64,000 nt of DNA from Calvatia gigantea (Eukaryota > Basidiomycota > Agaricomycetes > Agaricales > Lycoperdaceae): NCBI GenBank assembly GCA_025093985.1, contig JACAAK010000008.1, positions 1,674,001 to 1,738,000 on the forward strand, written 5' to 3'. The notes beneath the pieces were generated by a model. The model searched no databases and was not told the DNA's origin. It was given only the letters and a program-made list of their open reading frames with translations. Both the position numbers and the translations under genes were made by a program. Every line of letters begins with the position of its first letter. Within the stretch, counting starts at the first letter, position 1. Positions 42,571 to 54,698 of this stretch are shown here, piece by piece.

Positions 42571-45500
42571 CTAGTTTCCTTGGCTGGGTGATGATTTTTT
42601 GGCTTTTCTGCCCCTCTTTTTATGGGTATCCTCCAGATGCCTCTTTTGGTAATCTGCTATTGCATCTTGAGCATTTGTCAAGTTGGATTCTGCTGTCCAC
42701 ATATCTTCTTCATTGCTGTACCCCTTCCAATGGACTAGAAATTGATAGCCCTTTCCGTGTTTCCTTCATCCACAGATCTCCTCTACTTCATACTCCTCTT
42801 CATTGTTGATGATGACCAGATTAGGCACTGATGGTTGTCTTTGGCTCAGGAACTCAGCCTCATGGGCTGGTGTTAGGATCTGTTCATTGAATACATCATG
42901 GATGGCCCATCCTTCTGGTAGGGCTAGCCAATATACCACTTCTCCTATTTTTTCCTTGATAAGGAAAGGCCCATACCATTTTTGGCCTAGTTTCTTTGAT
43001 GTTTGATTGGTATGGATGTTGGTGTTTTCCAGCCATACTGCATCACCTATCTGATGCATCTTGATGTGGGTTTTACTGCAGTTGTGTTGTTGTTTCATCT
43101 TTTCTTGATATGTCCATAGTGCTGATGCAGCATTATCTTGGGTGGCCTGGAGGTGTTTTAGGAATTCCATGGTGACTGGGTTGTTCATTGCTGGCTCATT
43201 CTTGCCCTTCCATGGGTTTCTTCCATAGTTTAGGAAGAATGGTGTTTCCTGTGTTCCTCCATGTCATTTGTCGTTGTACTGGAATTCTGCAATGGGAAGC
43301 CATTCTGCCCAATCATCTTGATCATAATTGCAATATAGGCGGATGTATGTTTCCACTTCTCTGTTGATGCATTCTGTTTGTCCATCAGTTTGTGGGTGAT
43401 ATGCTATTGATAGGTTCTGTTCTATGCTGAGTCCTTTGAATAACTCCTTGGTGAATTCTGATGTGAATTGGAGTCCTCGGTCACTCAGTACCTTTCTTGG
43501 CAGTCCATGCAGCTTCCATATTTCATTTTGATAAACCCTTGCAATGTCTTTGGATGAAACGTCCATCATTGTCACTATAAGTCATATCATTTTTGTGAAT
43601 TGATCAATGATGACCAGTATCGCATCTTTCCCTTCTGACTCTGGTAATGGTCTAATCATGTCGATGCTGATTTCTTCCCAAGGTCCATTCGGTATAGGGA
43701 GGGGGTGAAGCAGTGATTTGAGTGGTGTTATTCTAGTTTTATTCTTCTGGCAGGTTTGGCACCCTTGGATGTACTTCTTTACATCTTTCCTCATTGTTGG
43801 CCACCAATAGTTGTGGTTGATTAGTTCCATCATTCTATGCTGGCCTGGGTGTCCTGCATCTGGGATGTTGTGATATTGTACTAGAATTTCTTCTTGTAGT
43901 TTTGGATTAGGTGGGACATATGTGCTATTTTGTCTGTAGATAATTCTGCGGTCCTTGGTGAGTTTGGACTCCAGTTTTCTTAGCTTGGTAAGGACTGTTG
44001 TCTCGCACTGAGACTTGTTCCAGATCTGTTCTAGGAATATTGGCTCAAGGAACAACTCTGCCTGTAAGAGTATTGTGTCATCTGTGTTTTCTGTCTGTAG
44101 CTAGCTTTCTCGGATTATAGTGACTAGTTTGTCTTCTTGTTCTTCTGGTATTTGGTGGATTCGGGACAATAGGTCAGCCTTTGTGTTTGTTTTTCCAGGT
44201 ACATGTCATAGTGTGAAGTTATAATCCTGTAAGCATAGGTACCATTGGGCTTGTCATCCATTCAGTTTTTGTGGTTCTTGGTAGTATTTTAAGTTTTCGT
44301 GGTCAGTCCAGATTTCAAACTTCTCTTCAGCATCTAGCAGGTAGTGTCTCCATTCTTTCAGAGCATGGATAATGGCCAGTAGTTCTTTGTTGTATATTTC
44401 ATAGTTGTGTTCTGCCAGTGATAACATTCGTGATGTAAAGGCAATTGGGTGCCATTTGGCCTCCTGTAGCTGTGATAGCATGCCTCCTAGTGCATAGTCT
44501 GATGCATTGACTTTTACCCTGAACTGGCCTTGTCTTTGTGGTAGGGTTAACATGGGTTCTTCAGTGATGCATTTTTTAAAATGGTTGAAGGCCACCTGGT
44601 GTTCTTGGTTCCACTCCCATGTGGCTACTCCTTTGAGCTTGTTTAGTGGTCCTGCAATCTTGCTGAAGTTCTTGATGAAATGCCAGTAGTAATTAGCGAA
44701 ACCCAGGAATCTTTCTATCCCTTTTGTACTTTTTGGCTTGGGCCAATCTTGTACTGATTTGACTTTTTCTTCTTCTATTTCAATTCATCCATGTTCTACT
44801 TTGACTCCTAGCATTGGGATTTCTTCTGCATCGAAGATGCATTTGGTTCGTTTGAAGCATAGGTTGTATTGTACTGTGCATTCCAGGAATTGTATTGTCT
44901 GTTCTTTTAGTTGTTCTTTGGTGTCACCGGGGATGGTGAAGTTGTCCATGTAGTTTACAATATCTCCATTTTGCAAGAGGTCATGGAAGATGCTTGTCAT
45001 CATTCTGGAGAAGGTCCCCAGTGAGTTGCTAAGGCTGAAATACATGACTGTTGGCTCAAAAAGTCCTTTATTGGTGAGGAATGCTGCTTTCCATTTATCT
45101 CCTTCCTTAATCCTGACATTGTTATATCCCCAGATGATATTAAGCTTATTGAAATATTTGGCCTTTCCAAGCTTGTCGATTACTTTACCAATTCTTGGTA
45201 GTGGTGTTTTGTCCTTGGTTACTACATTGTTTAACCATCTATAGTCTTGGATTAATCTCTTGGATCCGTCTTTCTTGGGGATGAAGAAGGTTGGTGCTGC
45301 ATATGGGGATTTTGATGGTCATATTCGTCCTGATTCCAGATTCTCTTTGATGAATGCTTTGAGTTCGTCCTGTTCCTTGACCATCATGTTGTACATTCCT
45401 GTGCTTATTTCCTTTGGGGTATCTTCCATTAGGATTATTTCATGGTCCCATTCAGTTTGTTCTGGGAGTTTGTTGAACATCATTTTGTTGAATAGATATG

Positions 45501-46082
45501 TAAATGGTTGTACATAGTCTAGTAAATCTTCTGGTTTAGTTGGGTCTGGTTTGTCTTCTTCTTCCCATAAATCTTCTGTAGTGGCCATGCTCCATATTTT
45601 TTCTGTGATGGGGATGTTTTGGTGGGGGAATTGGCAGTTTGGTGGGCACCAGGTGAACTTGATTTCTCCATTGTTCCAATCTACTTCCAGGTTGTGCTTG
45701 ACCAGCCAGTTATGCCCTAGGAAGACTTCTGCATGTTCCTGTAGTTGTACAACTGATGCTTCGATCCGCTCTTTGTATTCTTGGATATCTATGTTGATTG
45801 TGGCTGTTTCCGTTACTTTTCTGCCCTGGTTGGGTATTCCATCTGCATTTAGTACCAAGATTTGTTGTTCCAGTTTTTAGGTGGGGAGTCCTTCCTTATC
45901 TACCAGTTTCTTGCTGATACTGCTGGTAGTGTATCCTGAGTTGACAATCATGTCCACTGTTATCTCCTTTTTCACTGTTTGTATTTTTCCTTTTAGGTTT
46001 AGTTCATGCTTTCTTCTCTGAGGAATTGTGTAGAATTTGTCTGATATCCTAGATACAAGCTTTCTGACTCTCAAGATAGCAC
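42571..46082 (-). pseudogene. G4 pol: protease, RT, RNase H, integrase, chromodomain
   Basis: Protease IVNSGYTTSSIS (catalytic Asp reads Asn). RT with FFIPKKDGSKRLIQDY, GLFEPTVMYFSLSNS and NYMDNF: the second catalytic Asp is Asn (codon at 44941-44943), so the enzyme would be dead. RNase H: VNASDYALGGMLSQ, YNKELLAIIHALKEWRHYLL. Integrase: HPGQHRMMELINHNYWW with CQTCQKNK, ISIDMI, VLSDRGLQFTSEF, INREVE. GPF module WYGPFLIKEKIG, then chromodomain EEYEVEEI...FLVHWKGYSNEEDMW. Ends TAG at 42571-42573. Pol lies in the -1 frame relative to gag. More than a dozen stops, mostly at Gln/Trp/Arg codons. Confidence 0.88.
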
Positions 46083-47207
46083 CTACTTGGAGTCTTCGGA
46101 AAAATCCTTCTTTTCTTCATCACTAACTTCTTCTATTTGGACCTGTATCTTCTTGGGTGCAGTGCAGGCTTTTGCTATATGGCCTGTCTTTCTGCAGTTG
46201 TAGCAGGTTAACCCTTTGGGTTTCTTGCAATCTTTTGCCATATGTCTGAAGATGCCACAATTATAGCATTTGGGTTTTCCTTCAGTGTTGAAGATGTGGC
46301 ATTGGCTTCCTATCTCTATTGGTTCTCCCATTCCTCCATAGGTTGTTCTGGTGTTGGTTTTCTTATCTCCTCGGTATTCTGATGCTTCGTATTCCTGTCC
46401 TACAGTGAGAATGGCTTCTATCCATTCTGTATAGGTGTCTGGTCTGGCACTAGGCAGGTAACCTGTGATGGTGTGAATGATGTCCTGCCTGGCATTCTTC
46501 TTGAGTAGGAACATTGCATGTTTGTTGTCTGTTTTTGCCTTGCTCTTTAGGACTTGGAATTCGATTAGGTAGTCAGCAGTGTTTTTGTTCCCCTGTTTGA
46601 ATTTCTTGATTTGCCACTCCGCTTTGCTGTTCGAGGCATTATTGGAGAAGGTTTTCCTAAAGTCCTTGGAAAATGCTTTCCAGTCCACTGAGTCTTTTCC
46701 ATTTAGGATTTGTAGGGCCTTCATTGCTGCATAGGCTCCTGCTGTTCCTTCTCTTAGCCTGGCTAAGACCGCTATAGCTTTATTATCCACTGAGACTATT
46801 TTGTTGAACTTTATAAAGAGTGTCATTGCTCTCCACCAGTCATCAAATCTGGTACAGGTGCCATCGAAAAATCCCAGGTCTGGCACTAAGCCTTTCCCAC
46901 TAGGCACTGTTGTGGGTACTACTGCATTGTTGGTCATACTGGAGTTGGTTTCTGATTCTGTTTCATCTGAGCTTGATTCGTCTGATTTCTCCTGATGGGT
47001 TAACTCTTTCTCTGCTAGGTCGAGTTTGTTTAAAAGTTCTGATAGTACTTCTTCTTCTGCTGGGTTTGCTCTGGGTTCATTATGTGCTCCTCTGGTAGGT
47101 TCTTCAGGTACTTCAGGGTTTCCTGTTTCTTCTTCATCTGATGTTTCAGATTCATTGTTGGTGACTTTGAGATTTGGTTCTCTATATTCATCTGGGTTCG
47201 AGCTCAT
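46083..47207 (-). CDS. G4 gag (intact, 374 codons)
   Basis: MSSNPDEYREPNLKVTNNESETSD. The acidic first ~110 residues precede a capsid-like region (FDDWWRAMTLFIKFNKI, VLARLREGTAGAYAAMKA, AEWQIKKFKQGNKNTADYLIEF) and two CCHC knuckles (CYNCGIFRHMAKDC, CYNCRKTGHIAKAC). Ends EKKDFSEDSK with TAG. By family it forms the particle and binds RNA. Frame open, though the rest of the element is dead. The shared stop and the -1 position of pol suggest programmed frameshifting near a T-run (GATTTTTCC). Confidence 0.85.
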   Translation of the reverse strand: MSSNPDEYREPNLKVTNNESETSDEEETGNPEVPEEPTRGAHNEPRANPAEEEVLSELLNKLDLAEKELTHQEKSDESSSDETESETNSSMTNNAVVPTTVPSGKGLVPDLGFFDGTCTRFDDWWRAMTLFIKFNKIVSVDNKAIAVLARLREGTAGAYAAMKALQILNGKDSVDWKAFSKDFRKTFSNNASNSKAEWQIKKFKQGNKNTADYLIEFQVLKSKAKTDNKHAMFLLKKNARQDIIHTITGYLPSARPDTYTEWIEAILTVGQEYEASEYRGDKKTNTRTTYGGMGEPIEIGSQCHIFNTEGKPKCYNCGIFRHMAKDCKKPKGLTCYNCRKTGHIAKACTAPKKIQVQIEEVSDEEKKDFSEDSK

Positions 47208-47286
47208 ATACTAGCTCCTAGGTTGTCTTTGTTCAGGCCTGTTTCAGCCTACTCCTTGCAAGGTGAGGTGGGGATGCTTAACCAAA

Positions 47287-47594
47287 TGTTATGACCTTAG
47301 TCTGAGTAAACCTCAGGTTGCAACTTTGGGCTAAGACTTGAGGGTAAGTAAGGGGAGGAAAACAAGAGATAGTTAAGCATACTGAATACAGTGGATATAT
47401 GTATGCTTAAATACAGGGAGTCACCCAGTTGAATGGATGGGATTACTACATGAAATGTCTGATCAGGTTGGCACAGTAGTTAGTATGAGTCATAGCCAGA
47501 GATCGCTCGACAGGAATAGGTGAAATAGATATACTAGTGGTATAGAAATACAGACATTGACAGAGTACGATGTGATTGGTAAAAAACCATAACA
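47287..47594 (-). repeat. G4 5' LTR, 308 bp
   Basis: Plus-strand TGTTATGACC...CCATAACA; to its left, read on minus, TTTGGTTAAGC (primer site) and the leader to the gag ATG. Confidence 0.92.
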
Positions 47595-48355
47595 ACTGGT
47601 GGAGAGCCATGATGCTCTTTATGAAGTTCAATAAAATCAACATAGCTGATGACAAGGCTATAGCAGTCTTAGCCAGACTGCAAAGAGGAATAGCAGGAGC
47701 CTATGCAGCTATAAAAGTACTGCAAATCTTAGAAGGAGAAAACTCAGTTGACTGGAAGGTATTTTCAGAAGATTTCATGAAAATCTTCTTGGATAATGCA
47801 TCAAATAGCAAGGTGGAATGGCAAATCAAGAAATTCAAACAAGGAAACTGAAACACTGCTGACTATCTCATCAAATTCAAAGTACTAAAGAGCAAAGCCA
47901 AAACCAACAGCAAATACACCATATTCCTACTTAAGAAAAATGCCTAATAAGACATCATCTACACAATTACAGGATACCTACCCATTGCCAGGCCAGATAC
48001 TTATGCAGAATAGAAGAAAGCAATACTCTCTGTTGGGCAAGGGTATGAGGCATCAGAATACTATGGAGACAAAAAGACTAGTACAGGAACTACATATGAA
48101 GGAATAGGAGAACTTATGGAGATAGGAAGCAGGCACTACATTTTTAATGCAAAAGGAGAACCCAAGTGCTACAATTACAGCACCTTCAGACATATAGCCA
48201 AGGACTATAAGAAGCCCAAGGGGCTAACTTGCTATAACTGTGGCAAGACCAGCCACATCACCAAGGCCTGCACCATGCCCAAGAAAGTACAAATCCAAGA
48301 AGTAGAAGAAGCTGAACCAGAGGAGAAAAAGGATTTTCCCAAAGACTCTGAGTAG
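47595..48355 (+). pseudogene. G3 gag, C-terminal part
   Basis: Resumes after G4 with WWRAMMLFMKFNKINIADDKAI and keeps YNYSTFRHIAKDY and CYNCGKTSHITKAC (first knuckle has lost two Cys). Stops within it (around 47849 and 47945). Ends DFPKDSE-TAG at 48353-48355. Confidence 0.82.
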
Positions 48356-49649
48356 GCACTGCCTTGAGAGTCAAGAAACTTGTATCTAGGATATCAGACA
48401 AACTTTACATAATTCCCCAAAAATGAAAGTGCAAACTAAACCTGAAAAGAAAGATCCAGGCAAAAAGAAAAACAATCACAGTAAACATGATTGTCAACCC
48501 CAGGTGCACTACCAATAGCATCAGCAAGAAACTAGTTGACAAAGAAAGTATCCCCACAAGGAAACTAGAATAAGAAGTCTTGGTACTAAATGCAGATGGA
48601 ACACCAAATCAGGGAGAAAAAGTAACAGAAATGGAAACAATTGAAATGGACATCCAGGGACACAACAAAACAATCAAAGCATTGGTTGTACAACTACAGA
48701 ACAGAGTGGAAGTGTTCCTAAGACACAACTGGCTAGTTAAACATAACCCAGAGGTAGATTGGAATTTAGGAGAAATCAAGTTCACCCAATGCCCACTAAC
48801 CTATCGATTTCCACACCAAAACATTCACATCACTGATAAAATCTGAAGCATGGTGACTACCAAAGACCTATGGAAAGAAGAAGATGAGCCAGACCCAACC
48901 AAGCCAAAGGACCTATCAGACTACATCTAACCATTCACACACTTGTTCAACAAAACAACATTTGACAAGCTCTCAGAATGAACAGAATGGGACCACAAAA
49001 TAGTCCTGACAGACAATGCCCCAAAAGAAATAAATGCTGGTACATATAACATGACAGTCAAGGAGCAAGATGAACTTCAAGCATTCATCAAGGAAAATCT
49101 TGAATCAGAACAAATAAGGCCATCAAAGTCACCATATGCAGCCCCCACCTTCTTCATCCCAAAGAAAGATGGGTCCAAAAGGCTGATCCAAGACTACCAA
49201 TGACTGAACAATGTAGTAGTCAAAGATAAAACCCCACTACCAAAAAATATGAGAAGTCATGGACAAACTGGGAAAAGCCAAATACTTCAACAAGTTAGAC
49301 ATTATTTGGATATACAACAACATCAGGATCAAGAAAGGAGATGAATGGAAGGCTGCATTCCTCACCAATGAAGGACCCTTTGAACCCACAGTTATAAACT
49401 TTGGCTTAAGCAATTCACCTGGAACATTCTCCTGCATAATGGCAAGCATATTTCACAACCTACTACAAAATAGAGATATTGTGAACTATATGGATGACTT
49501 TGCAATCCCTGGGGATATGAAGGAGCAACTACAAGAACAGATAGTATGGTTCCTAGAATGAGCAAATCAGTATAACCTATGCTTCAAATGATCCAAGTAC
49601 ATATTTGATACCAAAGAAATCCCAATGCTTGGAGTCAAAGTAGAACATA
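48356..49649 (+). pseudogene. G3 pol: protease and RT part
   Basis: VNPRCTTNSISKKLV (protease site decayed), VLNADGTPNQGEKV, FFIPKKDGSKRLIQDYQ, FNKLDIIWIYNNIRI, GLSNSPGTFSCIM and NYMDDF (intact pair). Several stops and a small indel near 49245. Cut by G6 after MLGVKVEH; TSD ACATA at 49645-49649. Confidence 0.85.
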
Positions 49650-49850
49650 TGTTACAACCTTAGTCTGATAAGACCTCAGGTTGCAGCTTAGGCTAAGACT
49701 TGAGGGTGAGTAAGGGAAGAGGAAACAAAGGTAGTTAAGCATACTGAATACAGTAGATGTATGTACACTTAAATAGAGGAAGACATCCAGTTGAATGGAT
49801 GGAATAACTACATGAAATGTCTGATCAGGCTGGCATAGTAGTTAACATGA

Positions 49851-50156
49851 TGTTACGACCTTAGTCTAATAAGACCTCAGGTTGCAGCTTAGGCTAAGAC
49901 TTGAGGGTGAGTAAGGGAAGAGGAAATGAAGATGGTTAAGCATACTGAATACAGTAGATATATGTATGCTTAAATAGGGGAAGTCATCCAGTTGAATGGA
50001 TGGAGTAACTACATGAAATGTCCAGTAAGGATGGCATAGTAGTTATTATAAGTCAGGGATGGAGATCGCTTGACAGGAATAACTGAAACAGATGTACTAA
50101 TGGATAGGAATGCAGATAATGATGGAGTATGACTTGATCAGTAGAAAACTGTAACA
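49851..50156 (-). repeat. G5 3' LTR, 306 bp
   Basis: Plus-strand TGTTACGACC...CTGTAACA, next to the ATACCCCCTGATT polypurine complement. Confidence 0.92.
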
Positions 50157-50181
50157 ATACCCCCTGATTAGACTTCATGTC

Positions 50182-51165
50182 TCAGGAAGCTTCATCGAAG
50201 TCGCCATTGACTACCACAGAGGCAAGGGCTTTCTTGGTGGCCCCAATGAAATACTTTCCATCATTTGATCATGCGAAGAAGATGGGTAAGTGGCTTTGAC
50301 TGTCTTGGTGGATAGGGACTGGAACACCATTGAATGGGAAATCAGTTGTGGTGGAGTTGTCCCAATAACTCTTGACTATCATTCTCCAATAGTGTTGGTC
50401 CTTTTCTTGGCCTGGTAACATAGTGTGGAACCTTGCGGGTGGGAGAAAAACCGATATAAGTTGTGGTGGAGTGATGGTTTTTATAAAGTGTTAAAGGGAG
50501 TTGACTTCTTCTTTTATGGAGATAGTAGTCTCTTCATCCATGGATGTGTCAGCTTGGGTCAGTGGTGTGGGGTTGATTGTACTATGTAATTCAGAGAGGG
50601 TACTATGGATCCTGTCAACAAGGACATCGATCTCTGGGTCCTCAGTGGTCTTGTCACATCTGAGGAGGTTCATGGCTACATTGGCAAGCTCTAGGAATAT
50701 GTCAGCGATGTCAAGGTGTTTGAATACCTCAAGTCTGAGGTCAATGTGATTGTGGAGGCTGTGGACACAGTCTTGTTCGCTGGGTGTGAGTGTGGATTGG
50801 TCTAGGGCTCAAAAGATGGCGGAGATATGCTAATTGGTGGATGAAGACACATTGGTGAATCCTACATACATGTTGGCAAAGGTAATGCATACAGTAGCAA
50901 GGGTGATGTGTCAGTTGACAACTAGTTATTTGTTCTGGGCAGTGATGGTTTCTATTTCACTGTTAGTGGCTTTGTTGACATCCTTTAGTAGGGATTCAAG
51001 AAGTCCCTGTGCTGGGGACAGTATGGTGGTGAGGTTATAGCGAGTGCCTTGGGGTGTAGGTGCTTGGCTGCTGCCTGGCTCTAGGAGTGGAACGGAGGAG
51101 ATTGTGGTTGGGTTGGGGTGGATGAGGGAGCAGATAGTGACACGTTTGGCAGAGGAGGAAGGCAT
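50182..51165 (-). pseudogene. G5 ORF3
   Basis: 984 bp like G4, MPSSSAKRVTICSLIHPNPTT to VNGDFDEAS-stop. Starts 6 nt after the pol TAA (51172-51174), same frame. Stops near 50926 (after ITAQNK), around 50810-50830 and 50490 interrupt it. Same block order as in G4; length equal to the base. Confidence 0.8.
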
Positions 51166-51171
51166 GTCTGG

Positions 51172-54100
51172 TTAGTTTCTTTGGTTGGGTGATGATTTTT
51201 TAGTTTTTCTGCCCCTCTTTTTATGGGTATCCTCCAGATGCCTCTTTTGGTAATCTGCTATTGCGTTTTGAGCATTCGTCAGGTTTGACTCTGCTGTCCA
51301 TATATTATCCTCATTGTCATACCCCTTCTAATGTACTAGGAATTGATAGCCCTGTCCTCATTTTTGTCGTCCTTGGATCTCCTTTACCTTGTATTCCTCT
51401 TTATTATTGATGATCACTGGCTTGGGTGCTGGCAATTTCCACTGTTTTGGGAATGCTGCTTTCTGTACCGGGGTTAACAGCTGCTCATTGAACACATCAT
51501 GGATGGCCCATCCTTCTGGTAATGCGAGCCAGTATACCGCTTCTCCTATCTTTTCCTTGATTTGGAAAGGTCCATACCTTTTCTGGCCTAGCTTCTTTGA
51601 TGGTTAATTGGTATGGATATTTGCATTCTCTAACCATACTTCATCACCGATTTGATATTGCATTATGTGCAGCTTGCTGTTGTCATGGATCTGTTTCATC
51701 TTTTCTTGATATGATTGTAGTGCTGCTATGGAGTTCTCTCTTGCATTCCATAGTTGTTTCAGGAATTCAGTGCTACTGGGGTTGTTTGTTACTCTGTGGT
51801 CTTTCCCTTTCCAGGGGTGTCATCCATAATTGAGGTAGAACAGTGTTTCCTGTGTTCCACTGTGCCTCTTGTCATTGTACTGGAACTCAGCCATGGGTAG
51901 CCAATTTACCCAGTTGTTTTGTTCATAGTTGCAGTATAGGCAAAGGTATGTTTTAACCTCTCAGTTGATTCGTTCCATTTGTCCATCTGTTTGTGGATGG
52001 TAGGCCGTTGATAGAGTTTGTTCTATTCCCAATCCTTTGAACAATTCTCTGGTGAATTCTAATGTGAACTGTGGTCCTTGGTCACTGAGGACTTTCCATG
52101 GTATCCCATATAGCTTCCATATTTTGTTCTTGTAAAGCTGCGTGATTCCTTTTGATGATACATCTGTTTTTGTTGGCATGAGTCATATCATTTTTGTGAA
52201 CTGGTCAATAACTACCAGAATTGCATCTTTTCCTTCTAATTCTGGTAGTGGCCCAATGAGGTCGATGCTTATTTCTTCCCATGGTCCATTCAGTATTGGG
52301 AGCAGATGTAGTGGCATTTTCAATGGTGCAATGCAAGGTTTGTTCCTTTGACAGTTCTGACATCCTTTGACGTATTTCCTGGCATTGTTTCATATGGATG
52401 GCCACCAATAGTCCCTAGTGATCAGTTCGATCATCCTATGTTGTCCTGGGTGTCCTATGTCTGGTGTGTCATGATATTGTTGTAGGATTTCTTCATGAAG
52501 TGCAGAGTCTGGTGGTACATATATGCTGTTTCCCCTGTAGATAATTCCATTATGTTCCATGATGTTGGGTTCTTTGTTTAGAAGCTTTGTGGTGATGATT
52601 GTGTCTTTTCAGTGATTTGCTTTTATCCAGTCCATAAATGTCAGTATGATGAATAGTTTTATGCAGAGTAGGATAGTTTCTTCAGATCCTTCCTCATCTC
52701 CTGGTTTGTTTTGTAGCCAACTTTCCCAGATCATGGTGATTACTCCATCATTTTTCTCATCTGGTTCTTGGCAAATTCTGGGCAATAAGTCTGCCTTTAT
52801 GTTTGTCTTGCCTGGCACATGTCGTAGTATAAAGTCATAGTCCTGTAATCTTAAGTACCATTTTGCTTGTCATCCATTAAGCTTCTGGGGTTCTCTGTAG
52901 TACTTGAGATTCTCGTGGTTGGTCCAGATCTCGAATTTTTCCTCTGCATCTAGTAGATAGTGCTGCCATTCTTTTAGGGTGTAGATAATGGCCAGTAATT
53001 CCTTGTTATAGATCTTGTAGTTTTGTTCTGCTGGGGAGAGTGTTTGTGATGTAAATACAATCAGGTGCCATCTCTTGTCTTGTTCTTGTGATAGGACTCC
53101 TCCTAGTGCATAGTTCGAGGCATCGACTTCTACTTGGAATTGTTCCTTTCTTTGTGGCAATGTAAGGGTGGGTTCTTCTGTGATTCTTTGCTTTAATTCA
53201 TTAAATGCTGACTGGTGTTCTTCTTCCCAATTCCATTCATCAGCCCCTTTGAGCTGGTTGAGTGGGGTTGCAATTTTACTAAAGTTCTTGATGAACTGGT
53301 GGTAGTAGTTTGTGAAACCTAGGAAGTGTTCCACTCCCTTTTTGTTTTTTGGTTCTGGCCAATCCCATACAGCTTTGACTTTTTCTTCCTCCATTTCAAT
53401 GCATCCATATCCTATTTTTACTCCTAGCATGGGAATTTCTTCAGTGTCAAATATGCACTTTGTCTGTTTAAAGTAGAGGTTGTATTTGGCTGCTCGCATC
53501 AAAAAGCATATTGTTCTTTCTTTTAGCTGTTCCTTGGTGTCTTCTAGGATTGCAAAATCATCCATATAGTTTACAATGTCTCTGTTTTGCAATAGGTCTT
53601 GAAAGATGCTAGTCATCATCCTGGAGAATGTTCTGGGTGAGTTGCTTAGCCTGAAGTACATTATGGTTGGTTCGAACAATCCTTTGTTGGTCAAAAATGC
53701 TGCCTTCCATTTGTCCCCTTCCTTGGTTCAAATGTTGTTGTAACCCCAAATGATGTTGAGCTTGTTGAAGTATTTTGTCTTTCCTAATTTGTCGATAACT
53801 TCTCCAATCCTGGGCAGTAGTGTTTTGTCTTTTACTACTACATTGTTTAGTCATCTATAGTCCTGGATTAGTCATTTCAATCCATCTTTCTTTGGTATGA
53901 AGAAGGTGGGAGCTGCATATGGAGATTTTGACAGTCGTATGCATCCTGACTTGAGGTTCTCTTTAATGAAGGCCTTGAGTTTGTCCTGTTCCTTGATTGT
54001 CATATTATATGTCCCAGCACTTATTTCTTTGGGTGCATCTTCAGTTAGGATTATTTCATGGTCCCATTCCATTCATTGCAGTAATTTATTGAAGGTGGTT

Positions 54101-54698
54101 TTGTTAAAAAGATGTGTGAATGGCTGAACATAGTCTAGCAGGTCTGCTGGTTTGGTCAGATTGGGTTTGTCCTCTTCTTCCCATATGTCTTCTGTGATAG
54201 CCATGCTTCAGGTCTTTTGGGTAACCTGGATATTCTGGTGTGGAAAGTGGCAATCCAGTGGGCACTGGGTGAATTTAATTTCTTCTTTTTTCCAGTCCAC
54301 TTCGGGGTTATGTTTGGTCAACCAATCATGTCCTAGGAATATTTCTGCTCTGTCTTGGAGTTGGACTACTGATGCTTCAATTGTCTCCTTGTGCCCCTTG
54401 ATTTCCATCTCAATAGTGGCCGTTTCCATGACCTTTCCTCCTTGGTTTGTTGTTCCATTGGCATTGAGGACCATGACTTCTTGTTCTAGTTTTTTCATGG
54501 GGATTCGTTCTTCATCTACAAGCTTTTGGCTGATGATACTAGTGGTGCATCCTAAATCAATGATGGTGTTGACCATGATTTCTTTGTTTGGAGTTTGAAT
54601 AGTCCCTTTTAGGTTTAATTTGTGCTTTTGTTTCTGAGGAATCATGTAATATTTTTCTAATATCCTAGATACAGTTTGTTTGACTTGCAAGGTAGCAC
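51172..54698 (-). pseudogene. G5 pol
   Basis: Protease IIDLGCTTSIISQKLV (Asp kept, Ser to Leu); FLGHDWLTKHNPEVDW; RT FFIPKKDG, FRLSNSPRTFSRMM and NYMDDF with both Asp; RNase H VDASNYALGGVLSQEQ, YNKELLAIIYTLKEWQHYLL; integrase HPGQHRMIELI, CQNCQRNK, LSDQGPQFTLEF, AYHPQTDGQMERIN; GPF module and chromodomain (EIQG...YQFLVH...KGYDNEDNIW). Interrupted by stops. Pol is open backwards through the gag C-terminus in the -1 frame. Confidence 0.87.

Larger units (their letters stand above)
41248..47594 (-). mobile_element. G4: full-length chromovirus (6347 bp), TSD ACTGG
   Basis: Complete LTR element on minus: 5' LTR 47287-47594, gag, pol, ORF3, 3' LTR 41248-41555. ACTGG stands at 41243-41247 and 47595-47599. 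The two 308-bp LTRs differ at roughly 19 sites, nearly all transitions. Confidence 0.95.

Noticed and set aside
40849..48355. Two separate gag genes at 40849 and 47595
   Set aside because: The pieces join exactly at the ACTGG duplication around G4, so they are one G3 gag.
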